DNA of 64,000 bases from Flammula alnicola (GCA_015499995.1 JADNRV010000007.1:186001-250000), one strand, 5' to 3'. Numbered from the stretch's first letter, positions 23,696-33,028 are shown. Numbers and translations are program-made. The notes: a model not told the origin generated them from the sequence alone.

Positions 23696-24816
23696 TAGTG
23701 ATGGGCACGGGTAACCCGCGGGCAATTTTTTGTCGACCCGCACCCGTACCCGCCAAAACCCGCACCCATGGCCACGGGTACGGGATCCCGTGCTTGCAGG
23801 TGCGGGTTTGCAGGTGACCCGTGGGTACAGAAACCCGTGCGGGTTTGATGGGCGTCGTGAGAACTTGTGCTAGCAGAACTAGGGACTATCATGGATAAAT
23901 CCGGTAACTACCCGTACCCGACCCACGGTTTTTGACCCATATGGTTCAGGTACAGTTCGGTTTGGGTAAATCCGTCATACCTGTGACTGATGTGCCGACG
24001 GCATGTTTTATTTATAGTCTACTAGTCAGTGAGAGCGTCAATTGAGCGTCAATTCACAAGTTTTAATCTGCCTAACCCAAGCAAAGATGTGTTAGAAAGC
24101 TAAAGGGGTGTAGAACTTAATTCTGAACAAATTAATATAAAATCTTGATCAATTGGGGTCTAAATCCAGAAGAAGGAACTTAGAGGCAACTATTTCAATA
24201 TTTCTAAGCCCAAATTAGACGAAAAAAAGTTTGCAGTTCTGTCAAACAAGCAGGCCAGACACTAAAAAATTAGACTCGAGTACTTGCCTCCATTTTTCTC
24301 TGATATATCACTTATTTTCACAACTCTGAGATCCTATTTAAACGGGATGTAGACGAATTATTCAAGAGAGATCACATTTTTTATTTTTAGATCAATCAGT
24401 AAATGTGACACATTAGTTACGCCTATTACAAAATCGTATTGGCATCAAGGCTAGCCCAATATCCGTGGTACCCACGGTTCTGACCCAAATATCGTGGGTC
24501 GGTTCAAACGGATACCGGTCCAAACAATCTACGGATAAACCCGGTCTTTGCCGAACCATGATAGTCCCTAAGCAGAACCATGTTAAATTAAAATTAGAAT
24601 ACATTTTGGAAAATTACATTACATAATTAATTATTCAGGTAACTAAAGAACGTGTTGGACACACATTTCGGAGTTTTCCGTGTGCCGGCCGGAAACCCGT
24701 GACCCTGGCACACGGGTGCGGGTTGGCTGAGGGTCACTCAAAGTGCACCCGCACCCGCACCCGCCACACCCGTACCCGCAAACCCGCACGGGTGTCGGCA
24801 CCCGTGCCCATCACTA
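23696..24816. mobile_element. hAT-type MITE A (host of a nested MITE)
   Basis: The ends are TAGTGATGGGCACGGGT and its inverted copy at 24803-24816 and beyond inward. The element is flanked by a perfect 8-bp target duplication GTAGAAAT (23688-23695 and 24817-24824), the hallmark of hAT transposons. Subterminal sequence is packed with CCCGCACCC-like units on both sides. No transposase frame is present, so it is non-autonomous. Removing MITE B (23880-24570) and one of its 8-bp target copies leaves about 422 bp, a normal MITE length. Confidence 0.88.
23880..24570. mobile_element. hAT-type MITE B nested in MITE A
   Basis: The ends read TAGGGACTATCATGG and, inverted, CCATGATAGTCCCTA. A perfect 8-bp duplication AGCAGAAC flanks them at 23872-23879 and 24571-24578. 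The insertion lies wholly inside MITE A, so B is younger. It has no transposase frame. Internal GGTACC-centred and CCACGG palindromes are visible. Confidence 0.88.
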
Positions 24817-25201
24817 GTAGAAATTGCTTGTTGAAGTTATTTACCAGTCAAATGAAAACCATTGCTCTGCATTTTTAAGGTTCTGATGAACCTAATCGAT
24901 GGGCGACAGTTTTTTCAGATATTTGAACACAAGATACCCCATGTCGGTGGGATTTTGTACATGATGGCGTCACGGTTAACTTTGCTGTATTACGCCCCTT
25001 TGATGAAAAGGTGGGGTAGGTTCTGCGCTAGAAATAATAATATAATTTCTTGGTTACTTCTAATGGTATCGCGTCCAGATTGGAGGCACAAATAAAGGGA
25101 GGGGGCATAGAGCGTCATGAGCAAGTCAAGTCGAACGCAAAGGCGGACGCGCGGTGCCATCACGTGTCCGATTTGATGCACTTCGTATCACCTCGTTCCG
25201 C

Positions 25202-25345
25202 GATGAGCCCATAGGGCTCATCTTAGGATAAGATAAAGACAAGCGTCGGAACCAACCGTGATCTAATCAGTATATTATCTAAGCGGATTATTTCATCTTC
25301 GAAGAAGAATAATTCTTCTTCGTCTTCTGAGATTTGTTCCGACGC
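25202..25345 (+). repeat. Hairpin-rich leader upstream of gag
   Basis: There are three inverted repeats in 144 bases. GATGAGCCC/GGGCTCATC is at 25202-25222 with a 3-base loop. GCGTCGGAAC (25243-25252) pairs with GTTCCGACGC (25336-25345). Within that pair, CGAAGAAGAA/TTCTTCTTCG (25300-25322) has a 3-base loop. The nested arrangement just ahead of the coding region suggests a structured RNA leader or a recombinase recognition end. Confidence 0.6.
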
Positions 25346-25456
25346 GAAAAAAATCTCATCCCAAGTTATTTGACATCCGTAGCATTTCTTTTGATTGTTT
25401 TTCTGATACTCCTCATTCCTCTTAACTTATATTCCAAAAATCCCATCTTTTCATCC

Positions 25457-26899
25457 ATGACCGAAGTGACTGCTCCCCTTGATGCCCCTCAGGCCAACAA
25501 CAACCAAGTTGGCAACGAGCAAGCTGCCCAAGCAGATCTGCCGGCTGCTAGAGTACCTCGTACTCATATCAGCCCAGAGGTAGCTATTATTCTCAATGGA
25601 TTATCTATGTATAACAAGCTCGAGACAAACAAAAAAATCGAACTTGCTAACATCTCCAGGATGTCAAAAACTGCGAACAACGCCCTCGATCCAGCCAATT
25701 ACCCTAACAAAGGCTCAGATATAGCCTCCCTGATCACGATCGATGAAGATGATCTATCCGATCTACTGGATGACAACATCCGAGAACATTACAAAGATGT
25801 CATGACTATCTCCGTGACGAAATGGCTCGTGGGAATTCAGAAGACCAAAGGTGAGAGCCAATCATTGAAGAGACCGCTCGCTTCTTCAGATGTTGTCGAA
25901 AAATCGCTCGAGGCGAGATTGGCAAAGAGACGTTGCATGAATGGGGCAGATATTGTACCCCGAGTTGTAGGTGTACCCGCTACGATTATTTTCCCTCAAA
26001 TTATGTTCGATACAGAGGATTGCGTCGCAATACCTCTTCCTTTCTTTCTAAACAAGAATCTGCATTACATAATTGACAGCGCGGCAATGCTGGATACAGT
26101 TAAAGCGAACCCGTTGGACGGCATGTCCAAAGGGTTAAAAATTCTGGACATCGCGAAGCTGTCTAACAAGCTCAGCGCTGAACTATCTTTAACATGCAGC
26201 CAGTGGTCAGAGGCCGGCTGGCAAATGTACAGATTTCAACAAGAGCGAGACAAGGAGGGACCATCCGGCAGCTTTGCTGGGTGGTTCTCTGATCATTTTA
26301 ATTTCTTCAATTCACAGATTGACAAAGACGATACATACGAGGCCTGGAAGTCTCTAGAGCTTGAACTCCGTCAAGAATTCCGGAGTGAGAAGAAAGAATA
26401 CAACGCCGCGCATTATGCCGACCTTTATGCCCTCGCAAAATCCGAGGCCAAGACATGGGCTCGCACCCTCGAGGTTTTGCAGGGTCTGGGAAAATCACAG
26501 AATTTCCCACCTCGTAGCGGTGGCAGCAACGGACGGTTCTCACATCCTGGCAACTCCTACTCTTCATCCACCAACTCCTCTCCCTTTCCATCTGGCAGCT
26601 CGAAGTCTCCCCTCCCCGCTTGCTGCATCTTATGCGCCCGGAGGGGCCACACCATCCTATCCCACTCTAACGACACAACGCCCACAAAATCCAGTGACGG
26701 AAAACCTACCTGGGCGAAATACTCCAACCGAATTCTCCGAGTGCCCGACAACAAAGAAATTTGCATCCGTTTCAACCTCAAGGGCGATCGATCAGAATGC
26801 TCCCATCCCAAAGACGAGCGCGCCCACATCTGCTCTTACTGCGGAAAAGGCCACCACGCATTCTCCTGGACCTGCCGCGCGTGCCCTTCCGACGTTTGA
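25457..26899 (+). CDS. Gag-like protein of the Ngaro-type element
   Basis: The first ATG in the open frame gives MTEVTAPLDAPQANNNQVG, about 480 residues. The middle has a Gag-like helical region (SQWSEAGWQMYRFQQERD, YEAWKSLELELRQEFRSEK). The C-terminus is serine/glycine-rich with cysteine/histidine pairs (CCILCARRGH, CSHPKDERAHICSYCGKGHHAFSWTC), like zinc knuckles for RNA binding. It overlaps the pol frame, which lies in the +1 frame from 26361 onward. Confidence 0.75.
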   Translation: MTEVTAPLDAPQANNNQVGNEQAAQADLPAARVPRTHISPEVAIILNGLSMYNKLETNKKIELANISRMSKTANNALDPANYPNKGSDIASLITIDEDDLSDLLDDNIREHYKDVMTISVTKWLVGIQKTKGESQSLKRPLASSDVVEKSLEARLAKRRCMNGADIVPRVVGVPATIIFPQIMFDTEDCVAIPLPFFLNKNLHYIIDSAAMLDTVKANPLDGMSKGLKILDIAKLSNKLSAELSLTCSQWSEAGWQMYRFQQERDKEGPSGSFAGWFSDHFNFFNSQIDKDDTYEAWKSLELELRQEFRSEKKEYNAAHYADLYALAKSEAKTWARTLEVLQGLGKSQNFPPRSGGSNGRFSHPGNSYSSSTNSSPFPSGSSKSPLPACCILCARRGHTILSHSNDTTPTKSSDGKPTWAKYSNRILRVPDNKEICIRFNLKGDRSECSHPKDERAHICSYCGKGHHAFSWTCRACPSDV

Positions 26900-29006
26900 A
26901 GAATTCCTAGCTACCTCGCGCCCACCTTGCCTTACTTACACCAATTTCTCTTCTTCTATTTTCCATAGACCAAAGTTTGACCCTTCAATTCACCTTCACG
27001 AAGATATTTTCTCTAGAGTAATCCATCCATATAACGCAGTCGCCTTCGTATCTCTTTTAGATAAACATAATCTCACGTCCTCTTATCCTCTCCTTGTACA
27101 CAACCTTTTGCACGGTTTTCCTTTAGGGCGCATGCCTGACATTCGAGAGACCGTCATCCTTCCACATAACCCTTCATTTTTCGAACACATTGATGTTATT
27201 CAGGACTATCTCCGCAAGGAGGTCGCATCTGGCCGCATGTCTGGACCATACACCCGCGAAGAGGTCGAACGTACTCTTCGCGGCCCATTCCACGCATCTC
27301 CCATCATCGCTGTGGTCCAACCCCAACCAGGCGACACTCCAGACAAAGTCAGGATCTGCCGACACCTCTCGAAGAGCACCAAAGAACACAATTCCGTCAA
27401 TTCACACATCGCCAAAGAAGACTTCCCTACGAGATTTGACACCGCGTCAAAGGTCGCTGACATCGTGAGTACTTAGCATCATGAAATTTATCCCTTCTAT
27501 CCACCCTATTACACCGACTCTCTGCGTTTAGTGCGAGAGTCTGGTTTCTATCTATTGCATACATATCTTTGGGTATTTGCCACGTCTGTGCGTTATCCTT
27601 CAGCACTCGATCATTTCGAGGACTGTCCATCCGGCTCAGGCCATACATCGCGACTCATCCGCGACATACCCATTATCACGATTTGCGATTTATGATTCAT
27701 GATTTACGATCTACGATTTACGATTTACGATTTACGATTTACGATCTATGATCCATTCTCATGCCTCTCACATCGAGCAGCTGGCTTACTATTTCCTCGT
27801 CAGATTGCACATGCCCCCCCAGGTACACAAGTCTGTACCCTTGACATTGCGAAATTCCATCGCACATGTCCAGTTCATCCATCGCACAAGCCCTGGCTGG
27901 TTGTCCAAGGGCTTCCGGGCCAATTTTTCATCGATCATGCACACCCATTCGGCGCCGCCTGCGCGAGCAGCAATTCTAGCATGGCATCGAATGCCTCCGT
28001 CGACATTTGGGATGGCGAAGGCGTTGCACCTGTACCAAAGTACGAAGATGACCTAAACGTCTTCCGATTCCCTTCACCTACTGGAATTTATGTCGACGGC
28101 GATTTCTCGTACGATTACGACAAGGCCGAGATGCTTCGACGCATCGCACCCCTGGGCATTCCGTGGCACGAAGAAAAAGGCGACGACGCTTTCAAATTCG
28201 TCACCACATTTATTGGATTCCTTTGGGATATTCCGAACAAGCTAGTCAGCCTACCCGAAGAGAAGCGCCTCAAGTTTTTCGGCCGGGTTCGACAATTCCT
28301 CGACAGGTTTTCGGGGCATCCTTGCCAACTTCTGGATGTCCAGAAAATCCATGGGTCCCTATGCCACATCTCCTTCGTTTACAGGGAGGGCCGCTCACAT
28401 CTCGCTTCCCTCTCGAATTTCGCGTCGAAATTCCCAGCAGATAAGGATTATGCCATCCTATTCCCACCGAAATCGGTCATCTCCGATCTCAAGTGGTGGC
28501 TCAACACACTCTCCGTCATCGGCGTCTCGAGGACATTGCGTCCTCGTGGCCTTACTAGGGACCTACATCTTTTCGTCGATGCTTCGACATCCTGGGGCAT
28601 CGGCATTGTGATGGGCGACGAGTGGGCGGCCTTCCGTCTTCAGCCATCCTGGAAGATTTTCGGCAGAGACATCTGTTGGCTGGAAACAGTCGCAATAGAG
28701 CTGCTGGTCTATTTCCTACAGGCCAGCGGATTTCACGACACCTGCCTACTCATCCACTCCGACAACAACGGCACCATTGGCGCGCTCGACAAAGGCCGTA
28801 GCCGCAACCACCATATCAACTTATCAGTCAGGCGTACTTACGCCGTCCTCCTTCCTCTATTCATCACCCCGGAGCTCGCATATGTCGCCTCGGCCGCAAA
28901 TCCTGCAGACCCTATCTCGCGCGGAGAACCAGGGCTGCAGGGTAAGCAAATCTTTCCATCCTTCGTGCTCCCAGATGAGCTTCGCACTTGTTTTTATAAT
29001 GTCTAG
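26361..29006 (+). CDS. Reverse transcriptase-RNase H (pol) of the Ngaro-type element
   Basis: The frame opens inside gag in the +1 frame; clear homology starts near 26920 (RPKFDPSIHLHEDIF). RT blocks include GRMSGPYTREEVE, VRICRHLSKSTKEHNSVN, CTLDIAKFHRT and the catalytic KYEDDLNVF (a YxDD-type box). RNase H-like blocks include LHLFVDASTSWGIGIV and LLIHSDNNGTIGAL. A 339-bp intron (27465-27803, GTGAGT...CAG) joins VADI to IAHAPPGTQVCTLD in phase and contains a 7-bp minisatellite. Pol may be expressed by frameshift from gag or by its own splicing. Confidence 0.8.
27677..27751 (+). repeat. GATTTAC 7-bp minisatellite inside the pol intron
   Basis: About eleven tandem copies of a 7-base unit (GATTTAC with variants GATTCAT, GATCTAC, GATTTGC) sit inside the intron of the pol frame. 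Because the unit is 7 bases, copy-number change would alter intron length without touching coding sequence. Confidence 0.85.
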
Positions 29007-30701
29007 TTTAAATCCTTTCATCTTTTCGGCAGCGCGTGCTGTCGAGAGAGACGTGGGTGAAGACGTCAAGTCTTTACCGCGCCCCACGTTTTCTCATAGT
29101 TTCAATTCCAATCCCTTTGCACATAATCTCTCGCATTCTGTAGCACATAGTATTCATTCAATTTCTGATCAGAATTCCGTATCGTCATGCATTTCATCCC
29201 ATTCTTTGCACAATACCACAATTTCGTCATCCATATCTTCAGCATCTCCTCAATTGCACTCACATGTATCATCATCACAAAATTTTCCCTCTCTGCATGT
29301 ACCATTGTCTTCGATTTCGCACCCATTCCCTCGCCATACTTCCAGTTACTTACAATCAGATTTACCTTCGAATCGCGCCATCCTCTCATCGTCGCGCCCA
29401 TCAAGTCTCTTCACAAACTATCCTTCCCACGAGGCATCACACATAATCAAACCACGCAAGCCCAAGGCTGGTTGCAACATTGCGGACAGCGCTCTCCGTC
29501 CTCACGTTGCAGCTGGGGATCGCTTATTCACGTGGGATACCCCATTCGCCAAACAACACCGCTCTCGACTCAACAACCTCATCCCTGACGAACTCGTCGA
29601 GCCCGTCATGATGACTATCCGCGGTGCACTCGCACCGGCGACGAAATCATCCTACGCAGCAGGTCCTTTACGCTGGACTCAATTCTGCAACAAATATTCC
29701 ATCTCCGAGGAGGACAGGATGCCAGCTTCGTACGCGCTCATCTGCGCCTTCATCGCGGAACACAAGGGCCTGCACCCCGGTGGCACAATCAAAGGATGGC
29801 TCTCCGGTATTCGAAGCTGGCACCTTATCAACTATGCACCTTGGCACGGCGAAGATGATGTCTGGGTCAACTTTGCTCGCAAAGCAGCGAACAAGGAGGG
29901 AGCCAAACACAAACGCCCTCTGCGGGTGCCAGTCTCTGTCGAACATCTATCATGCCTGCGTCGCACCCTCACGCTATCCGATCCTTTCCATGCAGCAGTG
30001 TGGGCAGTCGCGCTCTGCACATTCTGGGGTTGCCGGTGCTTGGGTGAAACGACCGTCTCTGTCGATGCCTCTTTTGATCCTTTCTATCATGTCACCCGAT
30101 CATCCCAGTATGTATCCATTATTCTTTCCACGATTTCAGTTTGCTCATTCACCCTAGTGTGACTTTCCGCACATTGCGAGACGGTACGCGATCGGCACAT
30201 TTCCGCATACCTTGGACGAAAACCACCAAAGAGGAGGGCGCCACCATCATTCTAACTGCTCGCGACGACTTGTTATGCCCGTGTAAAGCTCTCCAGAATC
30301 ATCTTGACGTCAACGCCAACATCCCAGCTTCCGCAAGCCTTTTCGCCTATCGATTACCATCTGGAGGCATTAAAAACATGATCAAACACATTTTCCTTGA
30401 CTTCGTATCATCCATCTGGAAATCGGCGTTACTGGCTCACGTTCTGGGTCACAGCTTCCGTATCGGAGGGGCTGTCGAACTTCTCCTGGCAGGCGTACCC
30501 CCGGAGATTGTAGCCGCTACTGGCGGATGGACGTCACTCGTGTTCCTGCTATATTGGCGGCGCATGGAGGAGATCTTACCCATGAGCACATCGAAGGCTT
30601 ACAAGCGGAGTCACGTCAACGAGCTGGCTACCATTTTCGAACAATTCCGCATCAATCATAACATTTCTCAACCATCCATTGACGCTTTAACAGACGCTTA
30701 G
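28777..30701 (+). CDS. Tyrosine recombinase of the Ngaro-type element
   Basis: The frame overlaps the end of pol. The N-terminal third is serine-rich and probably linker. From about 29490 the recombinase reads FAKQHRSRLNNLIPDEL, a core-binding region (LAPATKSSYAAGPLRWTQFC), and then the catalytic part. The catalytic arginine lies in FWGCRCLGETTV, the HxxR pair in HVLGHSFRIGGAVELL and the nucleophile tyrosine in GGWTSLVFLLYWRRM. A 50-bp intron (30108-30157, donor GTATGT) splits the domain and joins TRSSH to VTFRTLRDG. The enzyme would integrate circular cDNA without target duplication. Confidence 0.85.
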
Positions 30702-30859
30702 TATTTCGCATCAACCTAACTTCATTACCTCAATTAGCTTACCTTCTTCTGCTCGCACATGTATCTTTCTGCTTGAATCACGAATTTCTGACCAATGCTT
30801 ATAAAAGATGTCCGTTTAATTATACACCAGAGTTCCACTCGAGTTGGGGTGCCAGTCTG

Positions 30860-30956
30860 GATTTGTGCATATGTCTGCCTATCCAACCTGCCAGCTGTGA
30901 GTTTCACTCTGGTTGGTATAGCAGGTTTGGTTCTCGGCATACATATGCCACAAATC
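30860..30956. repeat. Imperfect long foldback after the recombinase gene
   Basis: GATTTGTGCATATGT at 30860 and ACATATGCCACAAATC ending at 30956 are inverted. Inward, CCAACCTGC and GCAGGTTTGG also pair, around a loop of about 29 bases. It lies 160 bp past the recombinase stop, where the element's terminal repeats are expected. Confidence 0.6.
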
Positions 30957-31544
30957 GACTTGTCCAGACGCTCAGGACTTTCTCGGGCTTCTCAGCATTC
31001 ATTTTCAAAATCCGGATTTGAAATGCTGAATATCTTTGGATCACATGCGCGCTCGGTCATCGACCCGGCCCGATCCAAAGCGGATGCCTTTTGAACATAC
31101 GCCCACGGTCCAGGTGATCGGTGGATGGACGGTTCAAAGCTCCAAAATTTCGAATATTCGCAAAGCCCGCGAAAGCCCAGGCACAAACAAGAAAACCGGT
31201 GTTAGGTTATCTTGCATATCTAAATTACATTCTCATCTCATCCTCATCACGCTCATCGTATTTGGTGGAATTCACGCCAAGTTATCTTATCGAGGTGACC
31301 TCGAACCAACTCGTTGACAATGAAGTGATCCGAAGTGGTGCATTTTCGAACCGAAGCGAAGTCCACCTCGAAGTCACTTCGCTCCGGCGACAACACTACG
31401 AGTCACACAGGACTTGAAGCAAGCGACTTCATCTCCTTCATCCAACCGTTTATGATCCTCTATACAGCTCTTCGAGCATATTTGTTCGTGTAATTACTTC
31501 AGCACCGCGTACATAAAGCCCACTTTCCTTTCTTCCTTTCCCTC

Positions 31545-31713
31545 AGTTGTTCCACGTCATCTAGACCGTAACACTGAGGTATGAACGTTCTTTCATTATT
31601 ACAGTACCTATAACTTATTGTTCTCCCATGTCACCTAGCTTCATCTGTTCTAGGTACTTAATAAAGTTGTTCCACGTCATCTAGACCGTAACACTGAGCT
31701 TCATCTGTTCTAG
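31545..31713 (+). repeat. 49-bp direct repeat; second copy lacks a 60-bp GT-AG segment
   Basis: Copy 1 is split: 34 bases at 31545-31578 (ending ACCGTAACACTGAG) and 15 bases at 31639-31653 (CTTCATCTGTTCTAG). Between them lie exactly 60 bases starting GTATGA and ending CACCTAG, with a pyrimidine-rich 3' part. Copy 2 at 31665-31713 has the same 49 bases uninterrupted. Copy 1 is then followed by GTACTT and copy 2 by ACTCTAAAAAGG. This is what a spliced cDNA fragment re-inserted next to its source would look like. No long reading frame runs through it. Confidence 0.7.
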
Positions 31714-31780
31714 ACTCTAAAAAGGTTAGATATTCAACAAAGACCAAGATAAGGATGGTTCATTCACTGTGGGAGCAGCT

Positions 31781-31889
31781 TAGGTTGCTGAGCAACCAAG
31801 GACAGGCTGAAAACTAGATTTCAACCTGTCCTTGGGTGATTATTAGGTTGATTTGAATCAACCTAATATTTAGGTTGCGCGGCAACCTA
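31781..31889. repeat. Four consecutive palindromes with AGGTTG arms
   Basis: GGTTGCT-G-AGCAACC occupies 31783-31797. AAGGACAGG and CCTGTCCTT bracket a stem at 31798-31833. ATTAGGTTGATT-TG-AATCAACCTAAT spans 31842-31867. TAGGTTGC and GCAACCTA pair at 31871-31889. They follow each other with almost no spacer. The same AGGTTG word recurs in a second cluster at 34573-34922. Confidence 0.8.
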
Positions 31890-31918
31890 GCAAAACAACC
31901 AAGAAAGTAGTGATATTA

Positions 31919-32989
31919 TAGGTTCGGATCAATCCACCTTTTCAGGATGCCGCACTTTGTTTATCTTTATAGTTCTTTATGTTGCGTCGCAGCAATCCTG
32001 ACAAGAGGCTTGCTTCAAACTGCCCGTCAGTAGGGGGTTTGCTCGCACTCGACGCTTGCCCGCAGTTCTTGTGGTATGTCTTAGTTTTTTTGGCGAAAAT
32101 ACTTATGCACATCGAATTGAAAATTGTGTCGACTCAGATCTTGTAGGGGGCCCTTCTTCCCTGTCCTGGAGCGTGATTGATATCGCATAAAATGCGAAAA
32201 TCACCGACGCACGCACTGTGGTTCATAGAGTTGATATTTTGCACTGTAATATTGAAAGTACGTCAACACATTACCTTCAATTTCGGATATTAAACAACAT
32301 TTGCCTAATGTAATTCCCTTCGAATTCCATCTCCCAAAAGTCCTGAGTTTGAGACATTGGACATAGCTCACGTGACTATATGAGTGCGATAAAGTACTCG
32401 TCAGTACTGAGTGATATTAATAACAAATGGACGAAGAATCATTTAATACAACCCTCTTCATAACAATAACAACTACGATGAACCCAAGCCGCAACCCCAA
32501 AGCACTCCACGAAGTGCAAGGCGCAGACGCGCTGCACACGGCGCGCGCTGTCACATATGTGACATCACACGGCTTAGAGCTCATTTCCTTCCCCTGGACT
32601 TCAAATGCATGTCTTCAGTTGTCTTCAGCATGGGACACAATCTTAAAAACCAAAAGGTCTCATAAGCATTAGGACATATTATTGTATTTAATTTTTTGGG
32701 GGCCTTGAAGGTCAGTAGCCTCCACGACGCGAGGATTTCTTCATCCTTCGTACTGACACACTACTACCTCTGTTCAATAGTTTTGTGCTTGTATTTTGCA
32801 ATGCTGAATTGTCTAAATTATATATATGCATGTATATAATGTGACCCAAGTTGAATTTTTGTAGCGCGTTGAGTGTGAAGAGTATGAATGCCCAAAGATG
32901 AAACCCCTGATTTCGGGCAGTTTGGCGCAAGCCCCTTCTGCGAAGGATTACCCGTACCGGGCCGGAGCAAGCGGCTTGCTCCGAACCTA
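31919..32989. mobile_element. Non-autonomous TIR element with 9-bp target duplication
   Basis: The left end is TAGGTTCGGATCAA and the right end, inverted, is TAGGTTCGGAGCAA. The direct repeat GTGATATTA flanks both ends (31910-31918 and 32990-32998). A 9-bp duplication would suit a Mutator-like or hAT-related family. No transposase frame is found; the longest internal frame (32427-32672) has no recognisable content. Confidence 0.72.
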
Positions 32990-33028
32990 GTGATATTAAA
33001 CCTACATAATTAGACCGTGAGTATGCTA

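Larger units (their letters stand above)
25200..30960 (+). mobile_element. Ngaro-like (DIRS order) tyrosine-recombinase retrotransposon
   Basis: Three open frames on the plus strand give gag, reverse transcriptase with RNase H, and a tyrosine recombinase, in the order of DIRS/Ngaro elements. There is no aspartic protease or DDE integrase, and I see no DNA methyltransferase frame, which favours Ngaro over DIRS1. A hairpin-rich leader precedes gag and a long foldback (30860-30956) follows the recombinase. The split direct repeats expected of the group were not identified by eye, so the boundaries are approximate. All conserved motifs are present and frames are open, so the copy may be recent. 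Confidence 0.82.
23360..31398. mobile_element. Candidate outer element: 22-bp imperfect inverted repeats 8 kb apart
   Basis: TAGTGTTGCCGCCGAAGCGA at 23360 is matched, inverted, at 31377-31398 (20 of 22 positions over the full arm). Both arms are followed inward by CGAAG-rich sequence, suggesting shared subterminal repeats. TCACACA occurs just outside the left end and four bases beyond the right end, so a target duplication is possible but not clean. The interior is filled by two hAT-type MITEs and a Ngaro-like retrotransposon. The simplest reading is a short TIR element enlarged by later insertions. Two inverted copies of one repeat flanking unrelated sequence would look the same. Confidence 0.45.

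Noticed and set aside
25202..25222. Perfect palindrome considered as a bacterial-type terminator
   Set aside because: The genome is eukaryotic. The hairpin lacks a T tract and sits in the leader of a retrotransposon.
27677..27751. Tandem 7-bp repeats considered as a CRISPR array or telomere-like repeat
   Set aside because: There are no spacers, the unit is 7 bases, and it lies inside a retrotransposon intron. It does not match TTAGGG-type telomeric repeats.
31545..31713. Split direct repeat considered as the B1-A2-B2 end of the Ngaro-like element
   Set aside because: It lies outside the inverted repeat at 31398 and about 850 bp past the recombinase, no matching A1 was seen near 25200, and the exact GT...AG borders of the missing block fit splicing better.
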